From Beijerinckiaceae bacterium (GTDB lineage: Bacteria; Pseudomonadota; Alphaproteobacteria; Rhizobiales; Beijerinckiaceae), in NCBI GenBank assembly GCA_027533425.1, contig JAPZUD010000008.1:62001-126000 (forward strand): a stretch of DNA of 64,000 bases. The letters run 5' to 3'. Below the pieces are notes generated by a model. The model made no database searches. It was not told where the DNA came from and was given only the letters and a program-made list of their open reading frames with translations. A program made the position numbers and the translations under genes. The first letter of the stretch is position 1, and each line of letters starts with the position of its first letter. Below, piece after piece: positions 7,140 to 15,180 of this stretch.

Positions 7140-8478
7140 GTTTCCAGGCCCTCACGATAACCTGCAACTCGCGTGTGCTGAAATTATGATAGCGGCGCTG
7201 CGCAAAGCCGGTCGAAAATTTCAACTTCTTCAATTGTTTTTGCAGGCTGCTGCTCTTGAGCTTATCGATAAGCACCTTCAGCTCCTTGTCGAGCTGATCA
7301 AAGTCAGACAGGTCTGTCGCGATTGAATTGTTATAATATATACCGGTGACGGCCCGCGACTTGCTGTTTGAAAGGCGCGTGTTGCCCGTCAAGAACTTGA
7401 GGCGCGCGGCAAGCTCCCGGTACGCGCGCCTTGGACCAAGCGGACGCTGCTTCCAGTAGGCCTCGAACGCGGCATTCATCCGTGCGCGATATTTATCGAT
7501 CTTCGCCGCGCTCGGACCAATCTCGAATTTCACGCTGGTCAGGCTGAAACGATAGCCCAGATACTCAAAGGCCTTGGGAGCAGTATCGGCCAAGGCGAAT
7601 TCATGCGTTTTTGCCGGGTTGTGCGTGAGCGCATTATCATCGAATATTGCGATGATCCGGTCCTTAAACGAGCCGAGACTATTGCCTGCTGGCGGTCGGG
7701 CAAAAACTGCGACAATGTCATCGACAAACCGGCAGTAGAGAACCATGCCGGGAATTGCCCGGATCGCGTTATCGACCGGTCGCAGATACAATTCGGCCAG
7801 ATAAGCACTGATTCCGACACCGCGCGGAACACCCTTCGCCGCGCCAGATTTCGCGCCGTATGAGTCCAGCACTTGCTTGACGTATTTCTTCGATGCGGGG
7901 CTCAAGAGCTGATCGCGATCCAGCTTCTCCACCAGACGCTTGCGGTCAATGCTCTCATAGAACGACGAGATATCGGTACGGACCAGCTCGAAAGGAAAGC
8001 TGCTGCCGAGCATGTCCCGAAGCTGGCATACTAAGTCGTGTCGGTTTGCTTGTTTGACGCCGTAAATGTGGTGAATGTTTCGCTGGAGCTGCTTGATGAC
8101 GAAGAAAGTCTCGGGCTCTGCATCAATGCAGTATACAGGTTTTCCCTGTGGCCCGGCCTTCTGCGACAAGTCGATCTTGAAGCTCGGCTTTAGGACCTTA
8201 TGGCTGATATCATCCATCAGGTCATCGACGGCCGCTGACTTGCTGGCCTTTAAGGCGGCGAGTTCGGATTTCAACGTCGCCAGCGTCGCCGTGAAAACGT
8301 CGGCGGCCATCGTTGCTTGGAGTGCGCGATGGTCCCGAATGTCTTGCACCTTGTTGCGAACGGCCTGGGTCAGCGGTTCGAGCGTCGGAAAATATCGCCC
8401 AGCGAGGTCGAGCCCCTTGCGGTTCTCGGCATCGTAGATGCGGCGAAAATTATCCGCAGTGAACATCTGATCGAGCAT
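7132..8478 (-). CDS. drt3a: Reverse transcriptase Drt3a-like (UG3 class), DRT3 anti-phage system
   Basis: 448 aa RT, first gene of the two-gene operon. Motif A is VRTDISSFYESI (Asp169), motif B KGVPRGVGISAYLAELYL (215-232) and motif C YCRFVDDIV (FVDD, Asp253/Asp254). An N-terminal helical region (1-110) precedes the fingers and a C-terminal basic thumb-like part ends in KKLKFSTGF and a Trp-Lys-His-Gly tail. There is no group II intron domain X or endonuclease, and no retron msr/msd arrangement. Two RTs in tandem plus an adjacent structured RNA is the DRT3 layout. A sigma70-like promoter lies about 130 bases upstream of the ATG at 8478. Confidence 0.78.
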   Translation of the reverse strand: MLDQMFTADNFRRIYDAENRKGLDLAGRYFPTLEPLTQAVRNKVQDIRDHRALQATMAADVFTATLATLKSELAALKASKSAAVDDLMDDISHKVLKPSFKIDLSQKAGPQGKPVYCIDAEPETFFVIKQLQRNIHHIYGVKQANRHDLVCQLRDMLGSSFPFELVRTDISSFYESIDRKRLVEKLDRDQLLSPASKKYVKQVLDSYGAKSGAAKGVPRGVGISAYLAELYLRPVDNAIRAIPGMVLYCRFVDDIVAVFARPPAGNSLGSFKDRIIAIFDDNALTHNPAKTHEFALADTAPKAFEYLGYRFSLTSVKFEIGPSAAKIDKYRARMNAAFEAYWKQRPLGPRRAYRELAARLKFLTGNTRLSNSKSRAVTGIYYNNSIATDLSDFDQLDKELKVLIDKLKSSSLQKQLKKLKFSTGFAQRRYHNFSTRELQVIVRAWKHG

Positions 8479-8608
8479 TAATGGCGTCTCATTCGATTCG
8501 ATTTGGGACCGGGACTATTCGCGATGCTCTTCAAAGTGGAGCCAGACCGCAACGTCTAGACAACATAAATTTCTGCATGAGGGGCGTATTCGTTTGTTGT
8601 GTCGTAGG

Positions 8609-8638
8609 ATTAGACCAGCTGTTGACCATAAGCGTCAA
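8609..8638 (-). promoter_or_regulatory. Putative promoter of the drt3 operon
   Basis: On the minus strand TTGACG (8638-8633) is followed after 18 bases by TCTAAT (8614-8609), one mismatch each to the sigma70 -35 and -10 consensus. Predicted transcription would begin near 8602, giving a leader of about 124 bases before drt3a. Confidence 0.45.
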
Positions 8639-8662
8639 ATGAGAGCCGGTGTCCGGTCAACA
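8620..8662. promoter_or_regulatory. Inverted repeat overlapping the drt3 promoter (possible operator)
   Basis: TGTTGACC (8620-8627) and GGTCAACA (8655-8662) form a perfect 8-bp inverted repeat with a 27-base gap. The pair brackets the -35 element of the candidate drt3 promoter, so a bound dimer or looping repressor would block it. The regulator is unknown; the AlpA-like protein is one possibility. Confidence 0.4.
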
Positions 8663-8813
8663 AAAATTGCTCACAGTCTTCATCGCGACGAACGACCAGT
8701 CGTTGGACTGACCTCGTACCAGTTGAACGGCAGCAACGGGGGCGCAATCCAGCCATCCGCGCGCCTTCCCATCCACCGCCGTCCACCCGGATCCACCCCC
8801 AGCCAGCGAATTT

Positions 8814-8832
8814 GTTGGTCTTTTTGTTGGTC
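8814..8832 (+). repeat. Two GTTGGTC repeats at the right end of the element
   Basis: GTTGGTC occurs at 8814-8820 and 8826-8832, a 12-bp period identical to that of the two direct GTTGGTATC copies in front of the integrase. Located about 65 bases inside the right att copy, they look like integrase arm-type sites of that end. Confidence 0.55.
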
Positions 8833-8893
8833 TTTTGAAAAACAAAGTTATTTTTACGATTTTTAATCAATTAGATAACCAATAAAGGCGGTT

Positions 8894-8909
8894 CCCTCAT
8901 CCGCACCAA
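8894..8909 (+). repeat. Right attachment site copy (degenerate tRNA-Thr 3' end)
   Basis: CCCTCATCCGCACCAA matches the tRNA-Thr 3' end (899-915) except for loss of one G. It marks the far end of the island; sequence beyond it returns to chromosomal, GC-rich character. Confidence 0.65.
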
Positions 8910-9243
8910 GTCTCCGCGTCATTCCTCGAATCGCGCCTTGCGGGCCGGACTCCCGGGCGAGGCGCCGCGAGCCCCAGGCGACGCGCCGGACCTAGGCAAT
9001 GGTCGATCGCCCACCTGCCCCGCCCGTGGGTTTCCGGCCGGCTTGGCAGCTGCCGCCACCGTTCCGCGGCAAGCCCTGTGCTTCCGCGGACACACCCCTC
9101 GGATGCCGTGGACTAGTCCTTTCGATCATTTGCTCCCGCCGGTGACGGCTGCTTCTGTCCGCACGAAACCAGAAGGCGGCGGCGCTCGGGGCAGCTTCGG
9201 TACTCCGGCGGCGCTGGCTCGAGACGGCAAGGGGCTGATACGG
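8910..9243. other. Intergenic region after the element
   Basis: About 330 GC-rich bases with an open frame from 8938 that leads into the next gene but lacks protein character before its signal peptide. No RNA or repeat was seen. It presumably carries the promoter of the gene at 9244. Confidence 0.4.
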
Positions 9244-10164
9244 ATGCGCGTGACGCGAGCCATCATCATCACGGCGGGATTGTTCGTCCTGCCCTCCGCA
9301 GCATTGGCACAGGCGGGCTTCAGCAACGCCGGACTGCCGAAACTCCAGCAGGTACGGACGCTGCCCCTGCCGGTGGAATTCGATGATCCCGCCCGGCGCG
9401 GCTTCCTGCACAGCTTCCGGCTGTCAGTCGACCTTGGCGCGGGCATCACCGAGAAGCGCCGCCAGCCAACGCGCCTGAAGCAGAACAGCTACGGCACGCA
9501 ACTTGGCCTCAGCTTCGGCATCGGCTCGATGGGTTTTGCCTCGGTCACGGGCAATGTCTCGCGGGAGACGATCAAGTCGACCATTCTCGCCTTCCCCCTG
9601 TCGCTTGATTCGAAAGCGGGAGCCGGCGGCGGGGATCTCGTGCTCGGTCTGACGCCCCTGCCCTTCCTGCGCGTCGGGATCCTCGGCGGGTTCGGCGTCG
9701 GGAACAGCACCTACCAGTTCGTCGGGGTAGCAAGCGCACCGGTCGGGGCGGACAGCAGCAGCTACCGCTTCGGCGCCTTTGCCGGTGCGTCCTATCCGGT
9801 CGGCCCGGTATTGCTTTCGCTGGATGCCACGCTGCTGACCACCCGGAGCCGGCAGGCCTATGATCCGACCAACATTCCCCCCGTGGCACATTTCGGGGCG
9901 ACGATCGGGATGCTGCATCTGAGTGCGCTCTATTCGATCACGCCACGCCTGCGCCTGTCCGGCGGCATCATCCTGAACCAGGTGCTTTCCGAGAAGGTGG
10001 CACCGGCCGAGCGCGGACTCGACCCGAGCTGGTTCACGCTGCAATCCGGCCTTGCCTATCAGATCAACCGCAACTGGGAAGTGTCGATCAAGGGCATGAC
10101 CTGGCTCTCCAACCAGCGTATGCGCCACAGCCGGGCAACCATCGGCGCGGCCTACACATTCTGA
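9244..10164 (+). CDS. Putative outer-membrane beta-barrel protein
   Basis: 306 aa. A signal peptide (residues 1-21, hydrophobic IIITAGLFVLPSAALA, cleavage after ALA) is followed by alternating short strands with aromatic/Gly-rich turns, ending in GAAYTF, a terminal Phe as in outer-membrane proteins. No named domain is recognised; it resembles surface-exposed porin-like or autotransporter-barrel proteins. The ATG at 9244 is chosen because the signal peptide begins there; the upstream extension in the same frame is Pro/Arg-rich and non-secretory. A lipoprotein gene follows 60 bases downstream, possibly co-transcribed. Confidence 0.65.
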   Translation: MRVTRAIIITAGLFVLPSAALAQAGFSNAGLPKLQQVRTLPLPVEFDDPARRGFLHSFRLSVDLGAGITEKRRQPTRLKQNSYGTQLGLSFGIGSMGFASVTGNVSRETIKSTILAFPLSLDSKAGAGGGDLVLGLTPLPFLRVGILGGFGVGNSTYQFVGVASAPVGADSSSYRFGAFAGASYPVGPVLLSLDATLLTTRSRQAYDPTNIPPVAHFGATIGMLHLSALYSITPRLRLSGGIILNQVLSEKVAPAERGLDPSWFTLQSGLAYQINRNWEVSIKGMTWLSNQRMRHSRATIGAAYTF

Positions 10165-10224
10165 CCCCATTCCGGTGCCGCGGCCCTGCCCCCGGCGCAT
10201 TCCGACCCTTCCGGAGATACCCTG

Positions 10225-10965
10225 ATGTCCATGAGGATGCGTTCTTTTCCCCGGTTTTTTGCAATAGCCGGACTTCTGGTTGCGCTCGGCGGGTTGCCGG
10301 GCTGCGTGGGCGTTGATCCCGGCCTGGTGCATGGGGGCATCAAGGCGCATTTCCGCCAGACGCCGGAGGAGCGGAAGGCTGCGCTGGCGGAATTCGCCAA
10401 GGCCGATAACTGGGCCAACATCGCCTTCTGGAACACGGCCATGGGCGAGGCGATGTTCTACCTGCCGGATGATTTCCGGACCACATTCACCCGCGACGAG
10501 GATACCTTCATCAACTACGCCTTCGGGGCCTATCTCGCCCAGTATCCGGACGTGACCTATGAATCGCTCAACAGCTGGCTGGGCGAGATCGGCCTTCTCG
10601 AGCAAGCCGGCATCTCGCCACAGCGCCTCGAATACGCACGCGGATTCGGCCGGGTCTGGCTGAAGAACATCGCGGACGATCCGAAGAACCGGCCCATGAA
10701 AGAGCGCCTCGCGCTGTTCAAGCAGCGGTTCGGCGGGGGATCAGACAGCTACAAGCGAATTTTTCCGCCCCACAGGGTGCGGACCCTGCTGCGTGATGAT
10801 GTCGCTCTCAAGGCGTTCCTGACCGATGATGCCTATGCTGCAAACTGGGTTGAGCAGAACCGGGATATCAACACGACCACCCGAGACAGGACCTTCGATT
10901 ACAAATCGATCCAGGACTTCCTGAGCCCCGTCACGATCGGGATCCTGCCCGGTCTTGCGAGCTGA
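10225..10965 (+). CDS. Putative lipoprotein
   Basis: 246 aa. The N-terminus is basic, then hydrophobic, and ends in a lipobox LGGLPGC, predicting lipidation at Cys26. The mature part is soluble and helical with conserved-looking blocks DNWANIAFWNTAMGEAMFYL and YARGFGRVWLKN. No domain is recognised. GGAG lies about 9 bases before the ATG. Together with the preceding beta-barrel it may form an envelope pair. Function unknown. Confidence 0.65.
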   Translation: MSMRMRSFPRFFAIAGLLVALGGLPGCVGVDPGLVHGGIKAHFRQTPEERKAALAEFAKADNWANIAFWNTAMGEAMFYLPDDFRTTFTRDEDTFINYAFGAYLAQYPDVTYESLNSWLGEIGLLEQAGISPQRLEYARGFGRVWLKNIADDPKNRPMKERLALFKQRFGGGSDSYKRIFPPHRVRTLLRDDVALKAFLTDDAYAANWVEQNRDINTTTRDRTFDYKSIQDFLSPVTIGILPGLAS

Positions 10966-11091
10966 CCGCGCGCTGGCTCCGGACGGCCCGGGAGCCTTGG
11001 CGCGGCGGCGAAGCCTCGCTATACGATGGCGACGAGGGGCGATTCCTGTTGCGGGTAATGCCCGGTTTGGATTGCGTCCGGGGAGTGGTTG

Positions 11092-11691
11092 GTGTCAGGA
11101 AAGCGTCAGGCGCGGATCCTGATTGTCGATGACCACCCCTTGGTGCGAGTCGGCCTTCGGACTGCCTTGCAGACCGCCTATCCCGGCATTGATGTCGAGG
11201 AAAGCGCGAGCCTCGCAGAGGCCATGGTCCGTGCGGCCTCCGCCACGCCCGATGCAGTCATCCTCGACCTTGCCTTGCCGGATTCGACCGGCATCGGCAC
11301 CTATCGCGCCGTGCGGGGCCAGGCTGCCAGCCTGCCGATCATCATCGTAACCGGCAGCGATCCTGCCGAACTGCGCGCCGCGCCGGAGCTGGATGACGCC
11401 GCCGCGATCCTGTCCAAGGCATCCGGGCCCGAGGCCATCCTCGGCGTCCTGTCGGATCTCCTCTCCCAGGAACCGGGCGCCATCCCCGCCAATGGCCAAC
11501 CGGCCCTGACCCCGCGCGAACGCGACATTCTGGTGCTCTGTGCCCGCGGGCTGCAGAACAAGGTCATCGGGCGCAGCCTCGGCATCAGCGAGAATACGGT
11601 GCGGGCCCATCTCGCCAGCGTGTTCAAGCGCTTTGGCCTGACCCATCGTGGTGAGGTAAAGGAGTTTCTCGAACGGGCGGGGATCCGCTGA
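11092..11691 (+). CDS. Response regulator, NarL/FixJ (LuxR-type HTH) family
   Basis: 199 aa. The receiver domain carries IVDDHPLVRVGL, the phospho-acceptor Asp59 in AVILDLALPDS and Lys109 in ILSKA. The C-terminal LuxR HTH runs from LTPRERDILVLCARG to RAHLASVFKRFGL (about 140-185). It binds DNA after phosphorylation. Start is GTG at 11092 with GGGGAG six bases upstream; a TTG at 11089 is possible but too close to it. The 3' end overlaps the convergent hybrid kinase by 68 bases, so the likely partner kinase is the neighbour. Confidence 0.88.
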   Translation: MSGKRQARILIVDDHPLVRVGLRTALQTAYPGIDVEESASLAEAMVRAASATPDAVILDLALPDSTGIGTYRAVRGQAASLPIIIVTGSDPAELRAAPELDDAAAILSKASGPEAILGVLSDLLSQEPGAIPANGQPALTPRERDILVLCARGLQNKVIGRSLGISENTVRAHLASVFKRFGLTHRGEVKEFLERAGIR

Positions 11692-13438
11692 GGGCTTCGC
11701 CCAGCGCGGCGCGCAGCGTGCCGGCGGCGACGGGCTTCTGGAGCACGCGGATGGCCTCGCCTGGATCGGGCACGGCCGGATCCGCCGTGACCAGCAAAGC
11801 TGGAATGGCCTGCCCTGTGCGGGCGCGGACCTCCCGGATCAGCATCAGGCCATCCATCGCGCCGGGCAACCGCAGGTCGGATACAAGGATGTCGGGCGTG
11901 GCGCCGGCATCGACAAGGGCCAAAGCCGCCCTGGCATCCGCAGCCGTCTCGACGGTATAGCCCCAGCCGGCCAGCATCTCGCGCAGGATCTCGCGGACGG
12001 GATCGTGATCCTCGACCAGCAGGACCCGCCCGGCCTCCGGCCCGGATGCCACGGGGATGGCGGCCTCGCGGGCGGTATCCGCAAGCCCGGGAGGGCTGGA
12101 AACCGGCAGGTCGAGCGCAAAAAGCGACCCTTTGCCCGGCCAGGAACGCACCTCGATCGCGCCGCCGATAATCTCGGCCATGCTCTTGGCAATGGTGAGG
12201 CCAAGACCATGGCCGCGCCCCGCCTGCCGGGCCGGATTGGCAAGCTGGTGGAAGGGCTCGAAAATGCGCGGCAGGTCAGCCTCGTCGATACCCGGCCCGG
12301 TATCCCAGACCTGCAGGACGAGATGGCCCCCGCGCGGGCGCACGCCGACCAGCACCCGCCCGCTTCGGGTATAGCGGACGGCATTCCCGACAAAGTTGCG
12401 CAGGATCTGCGTCAGCAGGACCGGCTCGGCCAGCACCCAGCGGCGCGTGCCCACAAAACAGAGATCAAGCGACTTCCCTGCCGCTTCGGCGGCGAATTCC
12501 AGGCCGACCTGCCGGAAAACGCTGTCCAGCTCGACGGGAACGAGCCTTGGCTCGAACCCTTTCGCCCCCGCCCGCGCCGCCTCCAGCATGCGCTCGAGAA
12601 GGCCTGAAATCGCATCGACCGATTCTCCGATCGTCGCGATCCGCTGCGTGCGGATATCCGTTCCGGCAGCGTCGAGCGTATCCAGCAGCAGCCGGATGGC
12701 ATAAAGCGGCTGGCGCAGGTCATGGCCGGCGGCCAGCAGGAAACGTGTCTTTTCGGTGCTGGACCGTTCGGCGCGGTCGCGCGCCTCGGCCAATTCGCGC
12801 GAAAATGCCTTTTCCTGGTTCCGGAGGCGGATCAGATCGCGCATCGTGCGGTTCTGCAGCATCGAGTAGCCAAGATGCGTGACCAGAAAGACCAGGCCGA
12901 GCACGGCCATCCAGCGGCTGGTCTCGTCGGGCGCGAGCCCGAACCGGACGATGACCGGCCCCATGGCACTAAGCGCGAAAGCGGCATAAACCAGCCTGTC
13001 CGCCGACAGCGAGGCGACCGAGCCGGCCGTCAGCCCGACAAGCATCATGATGATGAAGAGCATGAGCGGTCCGTCCCCGGACCCGGTGACAACCCATCCG
13101 AACCAGCCGAACAGACTACCCGAAGCGAGGCTCCCGAGCATGAAGCCCGCCCGCCAGAACCAGAGATTGCTGCGCCGGCGATAGCGCCAGTAGGCCGCCA
13201 CGAACAGCGCCCGGAAGGCAGCGAGAACCAACGCCGCGACCAGCCACGACGAGGCGAGTGTGGAGGGGCCAAGGCGCAGGCCATGGACATAGGCGGCGGT
13301 CGGCGCCACCACCAGAACCGCGCCGATGACGATCGGCATCTGGCGCGCCAGCAGCTCGACGAGTTCCTCGGCCTCCCCCGTCTCCACCGGCAGGACCGAT
13401 GCATCCCGCCCCGGGTTTCTGCCAGCACTGATCGCCAT
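11624..13438 (-). CDS. Hybrid sensor histidine kinase with C-terminal receiver
   Basis: 604 aa membrane kinase. Six or more hydrophobic segments (about 33-190) form the sensor part. The H-box LAAGHDLRQPL gives His239, followed by the N-box RNFVGNAVRYT, G1 WDTGPGIDEADL and G2 GRGHGLGLTIAK. The receiver domain starts at VLLVEDHDPVREIL with the acceptor Asp in LVSDLRLPG. The HDLRQPL box places it with kinases that partner LuxR-type regulators and have an accessory receiver. Its last 68 coding bases overlap the convergent LuxR gene. The signal is unknown. Confidence 0.88.
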   Translation of the reverse strand: MAISAGRNPGRDASVLPVETGEAEELVELLARQMPIVIGAVLVVAPTAAYVHGLRLGPSTLASSWLVAALVLAAFRALFVAAYWRYRRRSNLWFWRAGFMLGSLASGSLFGWFGWVVTGSGDGPLMLFIIMMLVGLTAGSVASLSADRLVYAAFALSAMGPVIVRFGLAPDETSRWMAVLGLVFLVTHLGYSMLQNRTMRDLIRLRNQEKAFSRELAEARDRAERSSTEKTRFLLAAGHDLRQPLYAIRLLLDTLDAAGTDIRTQRIATIGESVDAISGLLERMLEAARAGAKGFEPRLVPVELDSVFRQVGLEFAAEAAGKSLDLCFVGTRRWVLAEPVLLTQILRNFVGNAVRYTRSGRVLVGVRPRGGHLVLQVWDTGPGIDEADLPRIFEPFHQLANPARQAGRGHGLGLTIAKSMAEIIGGAIEVRSWPGKGSLFALDLPVSSPPGLADTAREAAIPVASGPEAGRVLLVEDHDPVREILREMLAGWGYTVETAADARAALALVDAGATPDILVSDLRLPGAMDGLMLIREVRARTGQAIPALLVTADPAVPDPGEAIRVLQKPVAAGTLRAALGEALSGSPPVRETPLPHHDGSGQSA

Positions 13439-13640
13439 GAACCGAACCGCTTTGTCGTCAACAGGAAATGTCTGGGTTTTTCCTAAGGCTCACCCTCGAC
13501 CACGGAAAGACCCGACAGGAAGTTTTCTGGACGAGAGGATTTCTGGCAAAAGGTCTTTGGACCAGAGGCGACGGCCCGGAACCCGCGGCCAAGCGAAGCG
13601 CCTTGACGGCGGCGCAGACTGTGCTAGCCGTGGTCCTCGC

Positions 13641-13820
13641 GGAAGAGTTCAGCCGGTCCGCCGGTTGACGCCGAAGGAGCAACCGCCCCGGAAACTCTCA
13701 GGCCCCGAGACCGCACCCGTTTTTGACTCTGAAAAGTGGAGCAGCCGCTCCCGCCGATGGTGTAAGCCGCGACCTGACGAACAGGGCCGGTGATGCTCTC
13801 AGGCCAATGACAGAGGGGGC
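13641..13820 (+). promoter_or_regulatory. Tandem glycine riboswitch upstream of dadA
   Basis: Two glycine aptamers in series. The first has GACGCCGAAGGAGCAACC followed by AACTCTCAGGCC; the second has TGATGCTCTCAGGCC and AATGACAGAGGGGG, the hallmark conserved blocks of gcvT-type glycine riboswitches, separated by a short linker near 13725. The end lies about 40 bases before the dadA ATG. It probably turns the gene on when glycine is abundant. Boundaries are by eye. Confidence 0.88.
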
Positions 13821-13861
13821 TCCGCCTCGCGCCGTGTGCGCGGGCTCAAGGAGCCATTGTC

Positions 13862-15127
13862 ATGTCTGCTTCCCGTTCTGACTCCGTCGCCGTGATCGGC
13901 GCCGGCATTACCGGCATCACGACCGCCTATTCCCTCATGAAGCGCGGCTGCCGCGTCACCGTCTTCGATCGCCAGCCCTATGCGGCGATGGAAACCTCCT
14001 TCGCCAATGGCGGCCAGCTCTCGGCCTCGAATGCCGAGGTCTGGAACAGCTGGGCCACCGTGCTCAAGGGCATCAAGTGGATGATGGAGCCCGGCGCACC
14101 GCTGCTCGTCAACCCGCGCCCCTCCTGGCACAAGATCTCCTGGATGGGCGAGTTCATCGCCTCGATCCCGAAATACGAGGAGAACACCGTCACCACCGCC
14201 CGCCTCGCCATCGAGGCCCGTGCCTATCTCAAGGCCATGGCGGAAGCGGAGGGCATCGATTTCGACTGCGAAACCCGCGGCATCCTGCATTTCTACGAAT
14301 CGAAGAAGGACTTCGACGCCGCCGCCCGCGTCAGCGCCCTGCTGGCCAAGGGCGGTCTCGAGCGCCGCGCCGTCACACCGTCGGAGATCAAATCCATCGA
14401 GCCGGCCCTGCGCGGTGACTATTACGGCGGCTTCTACACCCCGTCGGATTTCACCGGCGACATCCACAAATTCACGATCGGCCTCGCCAAAGCCTGCGAG
14501 CGGCAGGGCGTGTCGATGCGCTTCTCGACCGAGATCCTCTCGACTGCCGCAGGCGGGAACGATGTGACGCTTGTCACCCGTTCCACCGAACCGACGCTGG
14601 ATGGCAGCCAGCATCCGGAGCAGGTCGAGACCTTCGACAAGGTGATCGTCTGTGGCGGCGTGATGTCCCGCGCGATTGCCAGCGGCTTCGGGGACCGCGT
14701 CAATGTCTATCCCGTGAAGGGCTATTCGATCACGGTCAGCTTGGCCGAAAAGGCCGACCAGGAGGCCGCACCCTGGGTCAGCCTGCTGGACGACAAGGCC
14801 AAGATCGTCACCAGCCGCCTGGGGGCAACGCGCTTCCGCGTGGCGGGCACGGCCGAGTTCAACGGCTATAACCGCGATATCCGCGCCGCCCGCATCGCCC
14901 CGCTCATCGCCTGGTGCCGGGTGCATTTCCCCGGCATGAGCACGCGCCAGAGCGTGCCCTGGGCCGGCCTTCGCCCGATGATGCCGGACATGATGCCCCG
15001 CGTCATGCGGGGCCGGAACCCGCGCGTGTTCTACAATACCGGCCATGGCCATCTCGGCTGGACGCTGTCTGCCGCCACGGCGGATGCCGTCGGCGCGCTG
15101 GTCACCGCCCGCCCGAACGCGGCGTGA
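13862..15127 (+). CDS. dadA: D-amino acid dehydrogenase small subunit
   Basis: 421 aa FAD-dependent oxidoreductase of the DAO family that deaminates D-amino acids (classically D-alanine) at the inner membrane and feeds electrons to the quinone pool. Seen: Rossmann motif VAVIGAGITGITTAYSLMKRG (about 10-30), family blocks SFANGGQLSASNAEVWNSW and NTGHGHLGWTLSAATAD near the C-terminus. Length matches DadA. It stands alone with no alanine racemase beside it. The glycine riboswitch directly upstream suggests its real role may include glycine or is tied to glycine excess. Confidence 0.9.
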   Translation: MSASRSDSVAVIGAGITGITTAYSLMKRGCRVTVFDRQPYAAMETSFANGGQLSASNAEVWNSWATVLKGIKWMMEPGAPLLVNPRPSWHKISWMGEFIASIPKYEENTVTTARLAIEARAYLKAMAEAEGIDFDCETRGILHFYESKKDFDAAARVSALLAKGGLERRAVTPSEIKSIEPALRGDYYGGFYTPSDFTGDIHKFTIGLAKACERQGVSMRFSTEILSTAAGGNDVTLVTRSTEPTLDGSQHPEQVETFDKVIVCGGVMSRAIASGFGDRVNVYPVKGYSITVSLAEKADQEAAPWVSLLDDKAKIVTSRLGATRFRVAGTAEFNGYNRDIRAARIAPLIAWCRVHFPGMSTRQSVPWAGLRPMMPDMMPRVMRGRNPRVFYNTGHGHLGWTLSAATADAVGALVTARPNAA

Positions 15128-15133
15128 ATGCAA

Positions 15134-15155
15134 AGGGCCGCCCCGGGGCGGCCCT
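15134..15155. terminator. Palindromic terminator between dadA and the Usp gene
   Basis: A perfect 22-bp palindrome AGGGCCGCCCC/GGGGCGGCCCT between two convergent genes, with only short pyrimidine runs after it. It can serve both strands. Confidence 0.65.
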
Positions 15156-15180
15156 CCTTCCTGTTGAGCGGGCGGCAGGA

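Larger units (their letters stand above)
916..8893. mobile_element. Integrated genetic element at tRNA-Thr carrying a DRT3 defense operon
   Basis: A block of about 8 kb bounded by the tRNA 3' end and its degenerate direct copy. It encodes a P4-type integrase, an AlpA-like HTH protein, a Rep-like protein with HUH and YxxK motifs, two unrecognised genes and a two-RT operon. The RT genes are visibly more AT-rich than the flanks. GTTGGT-type repeats with a 12-bp period lie near both ends. No conjugation, capsid or terminase gene is present, so it is either a small mobilisable or satellite-like island or a decayed remnant. The extent follows from the att copies and gene content. Confidence 0.75.
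8479..8893. other. Upstream region of the drt3 operon and right end of the element
   Basis: Non-coding. It holds a minus-strand promoter candidate and an inverted repeat (8609-8662), two GTTGGTC repeats (8814-8832), and an AT-rich tail (8835-8887) unlike the rest of the window, ending at the right att copy. Open frames across it have no family character. No ACACAC-type template is present here, which favours the downstream RNA as the system's ncRNA. Confidence 0.5.

Noticed and set aside
5067-8478. Group II intron or retron explanation for the RTs
   Set aside because: Two different RTs overlap by 8 nt, there is no intron domain V/VI or endonuclease, and no msr/msd-like inverted repeats flank an RT; the layout fits DRT3.
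8594-8866. Small protein genes upstream of drt3a
   Set aside because: Short frames on both strands with no start context; the region has promoter, inverted repeat and att-end features instead.
9424-10605. Minus-strand open frame of 393 codons across the outer-membrane-like and lipoprotein genes
   Set aside because: The plus-strand frames have signal peptides, a lipobox and good ribosome binding sites; the minus frame is Arg/Gly/Pro-rich low-complexity shadow.
13641-13820. Small ORF in the leader of dadA
   Set aside because: The conserved glycine-aptamer blocks fill this region; short frames there have no coding character.
15134-15155. Restriction-site-like or origin palindrome
   Set aside because: Its position between convergent stops is better explained as a terminator.
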